In this document: piece after piece, positions 43,831 to 57,827 of the stretch
Layout of the letters: the number at the start of each line of letters is the position of its first letter
Position numbering within the stretch: position 1 is the first letter of the stretch
Source of the DNA: Kappaphycus alvarezii
Taxonomy: Eukaryota; Rhodophyta; Florideophyceae; Gigartinales; Solieriaceae
DNA: 64,000 nucleotides
NCBI GenBank assembly: GCA_002205965.3
Contig: NADL03000758.1
Span: 1,116,001-1,180,000 of the forward strand
Direction of reading: 5' to 3'
The notes under the pieces: model-generated
Databases searched by the model: none
Seen by the model: only the letters and a program-made list of their open reading frames with translations
What the model was told of the DNA's origin: nothing
Translations under genes and position numbers: made by a program

Positions 43831-46800
43831 GGGTGGATATGATTAATGGTGTTGTGTCTAAATTTTCAAATATACCGTTTGTTATAACCAGACAATTTTT
43901 TACGGATAGATTCATGAAGCGGTTGTGTTAGTACAGCACATTGAGTATTTTTTCGCGCTCATTGACAATATATATAATTTTGTTCCAACACTGAATAAAA
44001 AGGGCATTACCGAGTTTGAATAGACTATCCCGATATTAAACGACCCTTGCGCAAATAATAGCACCAAATTATGAAAATTTAATTGCTATTGACGAACCTG
44101 ATCAGAATTCTAAACCTCGAAGCAGCCTAATTTTTCGGAAAGGCGAGATAAAAAACTAATGACCCAGGGTCGAAAATTCTAGCACAAATTAATTTGCCGG
44201 ATCGAATTCCTTTTATTACAGAACTATCAAGCTATATTAAAAGGTTTATCTCTACGCAAGAAAGGTTTTTTTGGGAAGAAATTGACATGTGACACTAAAT
44301 ATTCCTTTTTGTGTATTGTAAAAAAGGTAACTTTTTTCTTTCGATTTAATGAACTACTAACTTGTCTGATTGTGTTTATCAGGTACTGACCGCTTGATCC
44401 ATTGCTGTTAAGCCTATTTCGAGAGCGTGGATGGGTTTTCAGTGGCGCTTGTAGCGACCCTGGCGCAGAAATTACCTCCCATGATTTTGTTGGCTGAATT
44501 GACCAAAGAGTTGTGAGTTTTTATTTCAATTTTTGGTTTCAAATAGAGATTGGGTGATAGCTTTTTTCTTTTGCTGGTTCAATTGATGGTGTGAGCTCAA
44601 GTTTACTGAGATCAATTGGAAAGTAAAAAATGGCCTCCCTAAATTCATACTTCTCCTGTCTTGTTTCAGTATTCATTTATTAGGCTGTTTGTGATGAGCA
44701 TTTTCGAGTAGAAAGTGTCTGAATCTAAAAAAACACCATATGTTTATCTTAATTGCTCATTAATAAATGTTTTGCTTCTTCTTATGTACAGGTCACTCCA
44801 ATTTAGAGATGTTGATCGGGTTCGGTACTCGGAAAATAGTTTTAGGCTGATATGTAGGCTACTTATAAGAGGTGACAGGCTGCGATATGATTAATTTTTC
44901 CGAAAAGACCGTAGTTTGGTTTGGAATTTTCGCTGCAATTACTTTTACAGTGGCAAAAAAAACTGTCATGCATTTTTAAATGGCATTACCAATTATCCTG
45001 CACACGTCTAGCATACAGCAGGAGATAGCCGAACCGCACTCTTCAAACATTAAAGAACTAAATCGATTCTTCTTTACAAATGACATCAGAGAAACCTAAG
45101 TAAACATCAATTGGATTATGCCAGTAAAATAAAAGAAAAAAAGACATATCGGTAGTGTCTCAGGTTTTTTTTGGAATCAAGTGTGGGTTTGATCTGGAAC
45201 CATGGGTAGGAATGTTTGCGGGGAATTCCGGGAGGTAATTTTTTTATGGTGTTCGAATGTGCAGGTTTGTCGGGTAGTTTTGTTGGGGAGGGTGGTAGGA
45301 AGAGGCTGTTGTAGAAATAGTCGACTTTCGTGTTTTTTATTGTCCTGTGGTGTGTTACAGGTATAGATATGATTGAGTGCGTGCAGAGGGTAAAGTGGGG
45401 TAATAAGGGTCATATGAGTTTAGTTTGATGCCTGTAGAAGAACATAGTCCACAAACCAGATTGAGATTCCACTATTTCAGGATAACAGTAAAGAAGTTTC
45501 CGCGGATCTGCAATGAACCAGAGTAGAGAGGCTGTCGTTAGAGCTCGACTGTAGTGACTGTAGTAAGCGCTCGAAAGGATAGGCAGATTCCCTGTAGCCC
45601 TCCATGAAATGTCAGTTGAGTGAGGAAAAGAATTAAATGGGAAAAAAGAGGGTGGAGGTGATTTTTTAGGGTAGGGAGTTCTACTTCAGGAACGAAACAA
45701 GGGCTAGTAAATTGTGACTACCCTTTATTGTGTCTATTAAGGACAAAGATAGCGCTTTCTACTTCGAGCGACAGCTTTCTACTCAGAACTCCAGCTTTAA
45801 TGGATTAGCTGGAAGTTTTACTCGCGGCGCTAGGCCTGCCTGTGGCCAGCTTTGGCTCACGGTGCCATTCTTGACATCACTATGGCCTCTCAGATACGCA
45901 GTCGGTTCCCGGTCCACTGATCGATACCTTTGCTGTTGGAGGTCGGCCCTGGGCCGACGAATCCAGGGAGTAATGATGCAACCCTACAGTAATTAATATA
46001 ATTAACAAGTAATTAGAAGGATGAAATTTAGTGCAACATAATAATTACCCTGGTATTGCACATTTGCTATTGATATGATAGACTTACTTTACTGTACCAG
46101 GTGTATTATCCGTGAGTGAAAATAAAGGACAATTTTCTTCAAAAATAGAGCGGTGCAGTAGCTATTGGTTAGGGGAGGGTGCGGGTGTGGGTTGAGTGTA
46201 GGGAATTTATTGTTGTAGCGCGAGTCGGGTGGTGGCTTAGAAAACAAGGACGTCGCTTTAAGTAGCTTGGTGACTATTCATTTGATTCTGGAGACTAATA
46301 AAATACGTTCGAGGTTTGTGAAAAATCTGGAAGGATGTGTTTGAGGCGATGATTCGCTAGGTGGCCTTCTATTCTCAGCCGTCCTAATCGAGGGGCGTAA
46401 GTAAATGTAAGTGGTATTTTTACGTTCACTATTGAAAGCTTTTGAATATGAGCTACTCCGTTAAGGGCCTCATCGATGGGTAGAACTAGGGAGATGTAAC
46501 GGTAGCTAGTGTGAAGAAAGAGGTGATTGGTTTGGGGATGAGGATGGGAAGAGTTTTCAGAAGGTCTAGAGTGAGTGATTATATGTTAGGAGTTAATTCC
46601 GAGGAGCGTAATCGTACACCGAAATAAATTTGTGATAGGTAAAGGCGTGAATGCGATGAATATGTATAAAATTTTGACATCAAAATAAGTTCAACTAGGG
46701 AGCCAGAAGAATACAAACGCACGGACAGTTTCACACACACAGGGAAAGAAAGACACTGCTTGCAGCAATCTTATGGGGTCTAGTGGGGCGAGGAACCTCA

Positions 46801-48837
46801 AGTAATTCTTAAATATAAAACAAGACCCGAAAACTTCGACCCCGCTGCGCTGGTTCTCGCTTTTCTATGCGACAAAAACGATTCAGCGTGGAGTAAATTT
46901 CAGCGGGAACAACATTTTTTTCATGTACATCCACTTCTTGGAGCAACTAATCTGGAGACTTTGTGCCACAGTACTACGATTTTCTGTACAGTACAGTATA
47001 GTATTGTACACATCTACCGCACCTCTCCCATTCTGCACTATCGTCTCCATTGATGACCCTATTTCCTTGCACCAGTATCCCCTTCAGCGGTACAAGTACT
47101 ATTAGGGCGACACGCTTTCACTCAACCTACTATCCACAGGCATCAGCCCATTGGCCAAAATCGCTAGCCCTACAGCCAACGATCGTAAAGTATTAGAAAT
47201 TGTTTAAAACCCAATTGCAGCACAGTGCACGCGTGCACTCGGTGCGCATTGGTCGGGAAAAAATTAAAATTCCGCAGCCAGTGAGAACTAAGCTTTGCTG
47301 CTGCTGCTGATGATGATGATGCAGAATTTTCCATAGGCTCTCGTTTTGTACATGTTTGACAGTTTTTTCGCAGATCGCACTCGAAAGGGCTCAACGTTGG
47401 CGGGAGTTGCGTGCCACAATACAGAATGTTCGACTTGGGGGGTTTTGCCAAAATTTACTGTACACTGTAACTTTCAGAAAAGGAGTCGAAGGTCGAGCGA
47501 GGGAGACCAAGGGAGAAGGGAGACAGACAGAGAAAAGAGGAGTGAGGGCAGAGAGAGATTGAATGACCAAAGAAAAAGTTGAGAGGAGAAAAGGTGATTG
47601 CCTTTTACTGAGGCCGAGAACGAAGTGAGAGTCCGTGTTATATAGACTTTGAGCCTGGTTGCTCGAAGCTCTAGAGCTGTTACTGGAATTTTCCAGAAGG
47701 ACAAAAGATGACGATGACAGATTAACCCAAAACTATGTGAGCTGATCCAATGCTGATCAGCTCAAAGATCTGTAACGGTCAGATTCCAGGATAAACATAA
47801 TTGAGGACTGTTCATGACTGTAAGCTCTGCTGTAGTCTTACAGTAACAGTCAGTACAGCTTTTCAGTAGCTAGGTACTTACACTAACATAACATGCCAAA
47901 TATGGCGCGCTACTTGCGATTTTGCCTAACTTTTCAACATTTCCCCTAATACTGCCCTCCTTCTATCCCTCTAAAAACTAATACTTCAAGATATACCAAG
48001 CTCCAAATTTTGACATATTTTGGAATTTGAAGCCGGCAGATCCGTTGCCATCCGTTTTCTGATTCCAACACATTTGAAACACTCGACTCCAACACTCGAC
48101 GAGCGCGCTCCAAACGACATCACATCTCCCCACACCGACCCGAATCTCCTGGGCAGGTTGCCGGCGAGAACTTCCCGCCATCGACAGAACCGGAACACCT
48201 TTGAGCGTCATGATTTGCGCGCAACTTCGCGCCAACTTAAGTCGCCTTTACATACGCGAATGTATTCGTGCAAACACAGGCCGTTTGTCAACATGCAACT
48301 CCTTGAAACACAAACAGGGACTCGGCTTACGGTCTTCATCTCTAGAGCCTATCTGTGTATTATTGTCTGTTGCACTGCTCCGTACCTTTCCGTTTTGTTT
48401 TCACTCGTACTTTTCTGTCTTCTTTTCTCTCTGTGCACTCTTTTCTTTTCTGTTTACGTCTTCTACTTTGTGTTCTGTTTTCCTCAAGACGTGCATTTCG
48501 AAGAGGCTTTATGTCTCTAGTTTCAAGTGCTGCAAATCGTTCTACAGTTTATCTTTGTGGTAGTTGGACTTGTGAGTTCATTTGCTTTTAGACATCTTTG
48601 ATTGGCATTGTAGGTTACCAGGGTTTGTTCCAGTACTGTGTTTCCTGCTATTTCTCTAGAAGAGGTCAGATGTGAGTGTTTGAGTGTCATTGTTCGTCTC
48701 TTAGGTGTCATATGCAAACTATTTGCATTTTAATCTTGCAGATAATTTGCTACCAAGTCAGGTTCTACCGCTGAACGATTGGTGACGACACATTCCCTCG
48801 GACCATGACTCAAAGAGGCTGTTTCTAACGTTTACAA
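43831..48837. other. Five kilobases without a recognised gene
   Basis: AT-rich with scattered frames under 170 codons and no recognisable motif. Local features are a GA-rich tract at 47485-47590, a short GCT/GAT triplet run at 47295-47322, and TACAGTA clusters at 46984-47010 and 47456-47471. The overlapping frames at 48020-48563 are C/T-biased and show no domain. Confidence 0.5.
46984..47010. repeat. TACAGTA palindromic cluster
   Basis: Contains CTGTACAGTACAGTATAG and GTATTGTACA. No recognised start codon lies nearby, so this cluster is not tied to a known promoter. Confidence 0.75.
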
Positions 48838-49939
48838 TTGTTTGTCATCTCGTGTGATTTTTTTTGTACGGAAGAAGTGCAAAGGAGCAACCGGTATTGC
48901 AGTCTTTGTAACTTTACAAAGACTACTAAAGAAATGTTTGAGACGAATTGCGCTATGGGTACTGGGAAAGGTCTGACTGCACTGGAAACCGTTGTAGCTT
49001 GCCGTTCGTATGTTACTGCGTCGAAGACATCCGAAAAGGAAATAATAGAAAGAGAGTTGTTCCTCGCGGACGTGTTGCAGAAGTACGAGAATACAGTTCT
49101 TTCTTTTGGGCTAATGAACCTTTACCAAAACGTACAGGCGCTGGTGTCGCCCAACGCTATCACAAATCCTGGTGTGAGTGTTTGAAAATGGAGGGGTTGA
49201 TATTACGTATCAAGAACAAGAAATCTACTGGTTCGCCGAGCGAGGAGGATATTGAGCGAGCAGCGCTGGCTTTCTACAATGGAGAAAAAATCATTTCGGA
49301 CATATATACGTTCATTTCTGCCAAAAGTTTTAATCCTGGTCAACGTTTTTTGTTTGGGTCTGCCTTAACTTGCTTGCGTACCACACATACATGGAATATG
49401 GTTGTAAAATTCACAGCAGATGAGAATGTAACCTCATAAGCAAGGCAGACGACGAAAAGGGTGCTGAAAGTGATCATTCCACTGTAGTTAAAACACAATT
49501 TTCTGAAAAGCATCGTAATGTCCACCGCCTTTCAAGAAACAGACCTATGGGAACAGAGAGAGCTTTCGAAATCAAGGATTAAGTCGAAGCGTTGAACTAA
49601 GATGCAGAGGGTATTGAAAAGATGTCGTCAGTCTCAATAAAATGCAGCAAACTGACTCAGGAGATGCTCGAGGTCGGCAAACAACGGGCATGGATCGAAC
49701 TGTTCTCAATGTCAGGCACAGATCCACAGAATCGTCAAAGATTCATGAAATTAAAACAGGAAAAGGTAGTAATGGATCTGGAACGAAAAAGGCGAGTCAT
49801 TACGCGACCGGGGAATATTGTGGAAGACATGGAAGACGGGACCGGTACAACGGGGTGTGAGAAAGAAGGAATCGAAAGGTTGCATGCACAAGACGTCGCG
49901 AAGACATATTATGTAATCGGTGATGCACGGGATGGGTAA
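48838..49939 (+). CDS. Harbinger-associated Myb/SANT-like DNA-binding protein
   Basis: Plus-strand segments read VAEVREYSSFFWANEP, RTGAGVAQRYHKSWCECLKM, STGSPSEEDIERAALAFYNG, FGSALTCLRTTHTW, then RPMGTERAFEIKD and LKQEKVVMDLERKRRV. This order (GCAQR-like helix, TG-x-x-EED, LR-x-x-HKW, RPMG-x-KRAK, terminal coiled coil) is that of the Myb-like, NAM-associated-type second protein carried by PIF/Harbinger transposons, which helps transposase binding and import. Frame breaks occur near 48960 and stops near 49580-49610. It faces a Harbinger transposase 740 bp downstream on the opposite strand, giving a convergent two-gene unit. Confidence 0.55.
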
Positions 49940-50682
49940 CCCGCAAGTAAAGGCAGGGATCCGAATGCGGAAGATTCAATCAGGTGTAACAATGCCACTT
50001 CGATGTAATTTACTTCAGCGAAGGAGAAAGCTGGTCCTTGCCCCAATACTCTCGCTCCCCAAATTGATAATAATCTGAACGTTTCAACCAAGTCAAGCAC
50101 CGTATAAATTTATTGAACTATATCTAGTTATATAGATTTGAGAAGCTTTGGAACTGTATCCGGACCTTTACGTTGTTTTACCACTGGTATAAAATGTCAC
50201 GGGGTCAGGTCTCTGCACCATGTTGCCTCCAGACGTGAAAGATCAGGCAGAAACCAGCCTTTGGTTCAACGCTCGGAGTTTAATGTTATCACTGGTAACG
50301 GGAGAGGAATGTACTGTCAGAAAAACGTCTCCAAGAGCGCGCTTTTTGTAGACAATATCCGTAGTATGTTCCCGTTCAATAAACTTTTCTGTGAGACCTC
50401 CAGCTCCATCACTTTAATACGAGTTCCCACGGCTTTCTACGATCATGTTTTGCATGCGAACACACGCACTTGGTAGCCATTGCATTTTTTCCACGGATCA
50501 GAACTCACTAGCAATGAAGAGTAGTTTGAACCGCCGAAACAAACCCCGAACACTCTTTCGATGCATTTTCGAAGCCCCTTCTGCCTTCTTATGTACAGCT
50601 TAGACTTCTTGCCTGAAACCGTACTTAACGACTTTACGAAAACCTTCCAGATCAGATAAATACCATCCCCAAGATAATAAAA

Positions 50683-51692
50683 TCAATCAAAGACACACCC
50701 GGAGATTGTATAGGTTGGCGTCATCGGAGGAAACGTTCCCGAAAGTACACGAGAAAAATGTTCACTTACTTCTATTATATTAAGATCATTCATTGCACCA
50801 GGCAAACCAAACTGGAACGACCATATCCAAAGATCTAGTGAAGAAATAACATCCATTCTTACTGAAGGTTCTCCTTCCTTTCCAACTATAATCCTTTGTA
50901 AAGCCTTGGACAATTCTACTTCCTCCCTGCACAGTTAAGGCATCCGATGCATCCCGGGAAGCCTGCAGAAGCAAATTTACGTTCAACATTTTTGATATCG
51001 GACGCTGAGGGAGATCTTAAGTACGGTGGAGCAAGTAATTTTTGATTGTCACACAAAACTCCTCCAAACATCTCGAAGCTGTTGTTTCCGAGATGTCAAA
51101 CAGATCATCGGCAAGGTCAGCCGGAAGCCCATAGGCTAACTGCCGCAATGCGGGATCACTTTTAGCAGCGGTGAAATACCAATTCGACCCGTTGCGTCTG
51201 GCCGCATGTATTGTTGCACATGTGGGCAATGTAGTACCATTTTTGTGATTAAAGTATTGAAAACATTTCTGGACATCCTAAAACGTCTTTCAAATGCTTG
51301 ATCACTTTGTTGGGGTCCTCTTTGATTTGTTCCTGGTCTCATTTCGGAAACAGACCAAAAGTATTTAACTATGTAGTGAAATTGTGCTGTATAATAGTTA
51401 CGGTAGATGTTTGGGGCTTTGCTAGGCAAAGGTCCTCCATGTTTTCGTTTGTGATGTAGTAAAGCAATTGATTCCATTTGAAACCAGAAACAGGCTCTAA
51501 ATGCTTCGTTTTTCTCTTGTTCAAAAAGCAGTGTCTTTCTTGAGTATATATTGCAAGATCTGAACGAATTCTGATGTTGGCGTTGTTTGAGCCGTGGTGC
51601 CTCGTGTTGTAGTTGAGTGTCGGTGGGAAGACTGTGCGCTGCAAACGACTGAGGCATTGGGATTTATTTTTGGATTGAAGCCCGCCAATCAA
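50683..51692 (-). pseudogene. PIF/Harbinger transposase (plant PIF1-like), degenerate
   Basis: Minus-strand text: FERRFRMSRNVFNTLITKMV, DPALRQLAYGLPADLADDLF, ISETTASRCLEEFCVTI, then GFPGCIGCLNCAGRK, ALQRIIVGKEGEPSVRMDVI, DLWIWSFQFGLPGAMNDLNI and SGTFPPMTPTYTISG. This matches PIF1-like Harbinger transposases. In the family the GFPGCIGS-x-DC block carries the first catalytic Asp; here it is Asn (LNC, codon 50936-50934). The second Asp (MNDLN) is kept. Frames shift near 51230, 51010 and 50900 and a stop follows AGRK. No terminal inverted repeats were identified by eye. Confidence 0.7.
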
Positions 51693-52341
51693 AACTTGAC
51701 TAGTGTCATTGCTCGATTTGGAATTTGTTATATGGGTGGAGTTGCACTAGGGAGAACGAGGTGTGGGAGGGGCTATACCTGATACCTACCCACGCTGCTA
51801 ATATGTTATCTTCAGAAAATCGTCCGGAATGTCCTCACCACATCAAATTTTCAGAGAAGACTTGCAGCAACGAGTCGTATATTCTTCTGCACAACCATTT
51901 ATAAATGAAGAACCTTCTTTTGCGTTGAATCATACAAAATATTGATCCCTTCAGTGTCTTATAGCCGCTGCTGCATAAATCACGGGGCAAAAAGAGCCAC
52001 GAAAGCCAAAAATACAGTCGAAATCAAGATCTCTCCTATCCTACTGACGAAAGATACCCTTGAAGTGACCTCGAGGGTTGGGTTCTGGACATGCATGGCT
52101 AGAGAACAAGGAGCTATTACGAAAGTGGTCAAATTCTCCATTGAAGCGGCGAAAAAGGTGCGTTGAGGGAGCTTATTCGTCTGATCCAGTACTTTGTAGT
52201 AATTGCAGTCTTGATACAATTAAAAACCTACTTGACCCTCCACGGAGAAGATTTGAAGTGAATTATAGTTTAAACGCATTGAAAATCATCGCTAATGGGC
52301 ATATGGAAATTAATTTCAAGTAATGAAGGCGCTAGAGGTAT

Positions 52342-54229
52342 ATGTACTCTACAAATCAGGAAGATTACCCGAAAATACTGGTTGGGTTGTTTTTGAAATC
52401 ATTAGTCGATCATTGGTATACATCAATTCAAAAAAAGTTTCCTCCCGAACACATTGTAAGCCTTGCGAGCTCTTCAATCGATAGGAAAGACTTGACAGAG
52501 TTAGACTCGCATTTGTTGCGAGCCCAAAGGACAACTGTCGGGTATTTTTCGTTTTTACCGATACTCAGTAGAAAATACCGAGCATCACATAATTATCAAT
52601 CATATAACCTCCGCCATGGACATCTCCAACCATTTCGCCTCGGATTATCGTCAAAAATACAGATATTTCCAGTGAATCATCATAGCAATATTGAGAAGAG
52701 CCACTCAGGCCCTGAACATGATGTTTTCATGGAATATATGTAAGTAGCTAATATTAGGAGGAATTCCTTCCGAAAGCGCCTAGTAGTTTTTCTCCTCGAT
52801 ATCGGAGCCCACAAGTCATTTATCACCCGGAATGAGTTAAATCGTGTATTTATGCAATATTTATACAAAAAAACGTTCCCTGTCGTCTCTGGCAGATTCG
52901 GATGTGTAGACGCCATCTACTGCTCTTTTGGCCGCGTTAAAGTCCCGCTGAAAAAATCTACTAGTATCAGGACCATACTTTTTGAATAATAGATCGCAGA
53001 CGCCGATGCCCCTGTTCTACACGGAAAATATATCCTTGAAAATGAATCTATGACACTTTGCATATATTAAAACAGGCTGGTCAAGTGCAACCCAGGTAGC
53101 TCCGGCAAATCAGTAGCATCCGCGGATAACTGGTACGTGTCAATGTCAGGTCAGCAAATACGCATCTTTGTGCCCCGTTTCAACTCTCTACAGATGTTTA
53201 CGTCACCCGTGCCCAGTTCATAAGACTACATCGCCAGTAGTTTCACCCTTCTCCGAAAAATCTCTTCAATGTAATCAATATGCGCGGATGCTGTCGCACC
53301 GGAAACTCTAGTAACTCTGTATGAAATAACGAGAGGTAGTAGCCCATGCCAAAGTATCCAAAAGGCGCTGAACTGTTTCTGCTGTATACCAGGTTTAGTG
53401 AAAGTACTTTTGAAGCGGCGCATTCGTTTTTACATCAGTTATAGTACATTGGTGGAGATATAGTTCTGCATACTGTTAAGAAGGGGTCAAAGTTTAGACC
53501 AGCCCATATCATAAGCTGAGTTTCTGTAGAGAACATCTGGAAAGCGATAGTAAATTGCTGGACCGCCATTTACCTTGCGCACCAAGATGTAAAACTCCCG
53601 GACTAATTACCACAGCATGGTCGTAAGTTCATCCGTCTCGTTCGGCTTTCATGGTAAGTCGAAAAATCGGCATCAAATGAGCTCTAGCCTTGGAATAGTG
53701 GTAATATATCACGAACCTCTGTGTCGCACGGTCAGGAAAATTGTGGCAGGTATAACAAATACCTTCATATAACTAGTCCTAGTTTCCTCTGTGAAGGAGA
53801 AGAACTAAACCCTCAGATCGGAAAGACTTCTACTTTCGGTTATCGTATTCGGAGAGTTTCGTCAACATTACGCAACCCCTCAACCTCGTCCAATACGAAA
53901 AAATTAGAAAAATGAAGCAAAATCGTAGAGAACGGGAGATTGGAGTCGAGATATGCAAACTCAAGCCACATAATGTGCCTCGTTACGCCGTCACTACGTC
54001 AAGTGATGGATCTTATCAGCCCGGAGACCGATTTGTCCTCAGGAGAAAAACAACTTCTCACTGTAATAGTGAACGGTTGGGACCTTTCAAAGTCTCCGAG
54101 AGTGATCTCTCCAGGAAATTGGACATCGTGCCCGACAATGATAATGGTCCCGCAAAAAAATTAACATTACTCAATTCAAGCCGTACTTCACCCGATAAAG
54201 ACGCCTTTCTTCATTCCAAACAGACCTAA
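52342..54229 (+). mobile_element. Relic of a copia element of the same lineage as element 1
   Basis: At 52342-52440 a gag-like stretch reads DYPKILVGLFLKSLVDHWYT. At 53200-53400 an integrase zinc region reads RAQFIRLHRQ, then FHPSPKNLFNVI. At 53912-54229 the integrase C-terminus reads HNVPRYAVTTSSDGSYQPGD, RLGPFKVSESDLSRKLDIV and NGPAKK. The last part is the counterpart of the DQVLVWRENFVNNRIGE block at 38517. No reverse transcriptase follows, so the copy is truncated as well as shifted. Confidence 0.6.
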
Positions 54230-57200
54230 GACGTGTATTTAACCAATTTTATTTATCCGATGATGACATAATATTGGCGACAGAGGTGCTTGACAAGAAT
54301 ATTTATTGATTTAAATTTCCTAGAATAGTAAATACCAAGAATAAAGGGATTAGATCCTCGTTGAAACTTGATGGAATCAGCGTAAAACTTCAAGATTGCA
54401 TTCCATCTGATAGAAAGTTTTCTTAAACTGTATATATAGGCAATATAATACCCCATTAATGTTATTTATGATTCGAGGAAGGGGTTTTTAGATAATAGAA
54501 TTTGACTAATTTACGGGCCTGCGGAGTACCTAGACTTTAATCCGATTACAAATATTTGAGGGTGACTAGTGGAAATCTTTTACGCAGATGAGATTCATTT
54601 TTGGTCAAATTAAGATCTTGTTGACTGCGTAAAAACTGTTGGCGTGAAATACCAAATTCTTTGTTGGTTCTCTACTTCCTTTATTGTTCAACAGATGTGT
54701 CAAGTTTTGAGAACATCCCTGAGGATTTTTATATTATTGATAATTGAACAAAGGGGGGTGGATAAAGTGGCTTCAAAGCTCTCGAATGTAAAGCTCTGCT
54801 TATTTCAGTTGAGAGGCTGTATAATTGGAATTACTCCCAAGTAGGTAAACACTTTTACACCATTACATTACAGCCATGAACGGCCGTAATTCCTTTTGTT
54901 CCAAGCTTTCAGTAGTACGCAGAACTCATTCACAGTATGGTGTTAATTTAAAATAATAACTGTACGTAAAAATCCGCTATACAAAGGACCGCGGATTCTG
55001 CAAGACGGGCGACTCCGGTCAATGGCGGAACCAATTGCCCACCCAAGCGAGAAAGGGACCGGAAGAAAACTCCACCACCTGAACCGAGGGTTCAGGAGGC
55101 TCAACAAACTTCCGCTGTAAGCACATAGGCTTATAGATAGAGACGGCGACGACAATGGCGAGAACTCCGGACGAGCTAGCTTGACGACCAGCCCCAAGGC
55201 TGTGAAGACTATTTTATGTACTAATGAAACTGCTAGTGCTATTCTAATTTCGCATGCTTAAAATTGGTTTTACTCACAACAGCTATTCCTTCAGGCCAAT
55301 TGCTGTGAAGTTTATTTTCTTTAATGGCTTTGGATTGCGGTCCGTGTACAGTGTGAATTATCGAGAACGGTCATCTCTTTGTCACCAGATGGTAATTTTT
55401 GGTGGTGGTGCTATTCTAAACTCGCGCACTAATTCCTTTTGTGTTGCATTTTGTCACTTTTTGGAATTTTCGATGGAGTCGTTATAGGCTAGAATTGCTA
55501 AAAAATATCCGCAGACTAACTGATACTTTTATGTTATCATATCTAACTTAACTACTTGAAGCAAACACATCCACGGGCTTTCCGGCTCGCCGCTTACGCT
55601 GCCACTCGGTTTTCTTTGTCCTCGAGTAATCACTACAATTGCGGCTCGTTGGATTTCGCGTGTTCCGGCACGTAGCTAAAGTACCCTCCTTCACAATTCG
55701 AAAGGCATTGGAGAGACGAAAGTACGGTGGCTTTGCAAGATTTCCACAAATTTGTTTACAAGAATGCTAAATCCGTAGTGTGTTTCCAAGCTTTTCTCTA
55801 TATACCGTAAAAGTAAAACAGGATTACATCTCGCGATACTTTGCAGGCATACAGTAATTCGGTCGGGAAACGGAAAGGTAATCTGCGATGTCATTCAAAC
55901 GATACTTTGCGGGTACCGAATGTTCGGGTAGACAGGCTCCTGTACACAAAGCTCTTTCAAGGTATCGCTCCTTCGTTTTGTGGTGTCACTGAGTGGGGCA
56001 ACAGTACTGCATGTGGCCAATGGATGGACCAAATCCTAAAAGTAGCTGTTGAAGAGAAATCGGAGCCACTCGAATAGTAAACAGGAAACTGGGTGACTTA
56101 CGACCAGACTGCGCAATACTGTACATGTGCGGTATTCTCCATAGTGCAAAGAATACTGCACATGTACAGTACTGGCGCCAACCTTTGCGGGGTATATTAT
56201 AGCTTTGCACTGGAGAGTAGAAGTGACCATCAAGCGGGTCGAAGGGAATACATTGGTTTATGAACCTTTCTTCTATGAAATCGAGGCAAGGGAAAAATTG
56301 GGATGTGTTCACGATTGAAATAAAGAAAAAGTGCACTGCAATACCAGTGTGTGTGTGCAAATCTTTACGGGATTTGCAGAACGCATGTAGGACTACATGC
56401 GAAGGGGGGACACAGAGAAACTAACAAGAAAAGCGTCTGGTAAGAACTTGATGCGCTTGCAACCCGTGCAAGCAGAAAACAAAGCGCGAAATGAATGGTT
56501 GAGGCATCCACTGCGGAGTGGTGCCGCGACGGGAAGCAGCGAACGAAGAAAGACAGCAGAAGAAAAGTGGTACACTCGGCTCCCAGGGGGCGAGCAATAC
56601 CAGAGCAGGCCGGCGTAACCAAAATCGGGATTAACCGTACAGTATTGTATATTGTACAGTACAGTATAGTATAGTACCTACCTCACGGTGTGTTGCGCAG
56701 GAATACAATTGTAGTTTGGGAATAAGTGTAAACCTGAACTCGCCTCATATGTACACGACGGTGCTTGTCACTACTACCGTACCCCGAAGTACCCTTCGAA
56801 TAATTGACACTAGCCCCACTCGTTGAAATAGAGAATATCGAGCACAAAAAGTCGGGACTCCCAAACTTGTCATGCAAAAGCTTACAGTTATTCATTACAG
56901 AACGTCAATACATATTTCCTTCCTCTGTATCTGGCAAGTGCTCCGATGTACTGTACACAACCCATGATGATCATGGCGGTGTTGGCATGAACCTGCAGTA
57001 CAGGTACTTGGTGGTGGAACTTTCTGCGCTAGACAATTCAACAAATGTTGTTTTGTGGCGCAAAATGTGCGGTATGTCTACTGTAGCTAGCTAGAACGCA
57101 AAAACAATGTATCCTTCGAGTTTCAAGTTTGTTGGAGGGGTCGGTGCCTTGCCTACAAAGAATCGATAGAACGAGGAATGGATACGTGAAGTGATTTACG

Positions 57201-57580
57201 GTATCCACAATCTGCCAAGCTCAAATTGTTGCCAGGTTGGGGGCTGTTCCCAACCGAAAAGGCAGTCAGGAAAAAGATTGTCAAAGAGAGGTACAATTCA
57301 GGAATACCGTAGTTTCATACAAAGACGGGAAATGAAACGGAAGAAACGACCGCCATAACGGTAAATTGGGACATTACAGCAGACACAAAAAGCCAACGGG
57401 AAAAAGCAAGGCTTGAATGGGACAGACATAAATTTAAATTTAAAACAAAAACTAGTTGCTCCAAACGACTAAATAATTTGAATGAGTTTTTGATGGGGCA
57501 ATAAATTTGAACTGCAGGATATGTGTATGTCACGTGGCTTGAACAAAAAAACCACGTTTATTGAAGCGATTCGGTTAGTA
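54230..57580. other. No gene recognised; short GC-richer islands
   Basis: Small frames at 54943-55197 (-), 55841-56077 (+) and 56375-56622 (both strands) lie in GC-richer islands but have no identifiable domain. TACAGTA motifs occur at 56116-56130, 56159-56174, 56635-56678 and 56945-56960. No RNA gene was seen. Confidence 0.45.
56635..56678. repeat. TACAGTA palindromic cluster
   Basis: Contains CGTACAGTATTGTATATTG and then TACAGTACAGTATAGTATAG. It matches the other clusters in unit and spacing. Confidence 0.75.
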
Positions 57581-57827
57581 GGTACACTGTATTGTACACA
57601 TGTGTACGTACAGTATTTATTCGTTTTGAAAATGGCACCGTACAATACAGTATTGTACAGTAGTGTAGTCGACAACATTACAATATTTGGCCCGGCGGGC
57701 TTGGGAGCCGGACGGCATGCTGTTTTGTATGAGCTTCACAGTGCCGCCAGTAAGCGCAAGCATAACAACCTTCATGCAAGCCCGATTATTGTACTGTACT
57801 GTACCGTACAGTACAGTACTGTACTCC
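57581..57827. repeat. TACTG/CAGTA clusters upstream of the redoxin gene
   Basis: Three groups: 57581-57620 (with TTGTACACATGTGTACGTAC), 57637-57668 (with ACAATACAGTATTGTACAG) and 57788-57827 (with TACTGTACTGTACCGTACAG). They lie about 320-565 bp upstream of the likely start at 58146. Confidence 0.8.

Noticed and set aside
47295-47322. GCT/GAT triplet run as a coding microsatellite
   Set aside because: The flanking minus-strand frame has no recognised domain, so a coding role cannot be supported.
10938-57827. CRISPR-like interpretation of the TACTG arrays
   Set aside because: The units are only 5 bp, have no unique spacers, and lie in a eukaryotic genome; they are simple palindromic repeats.
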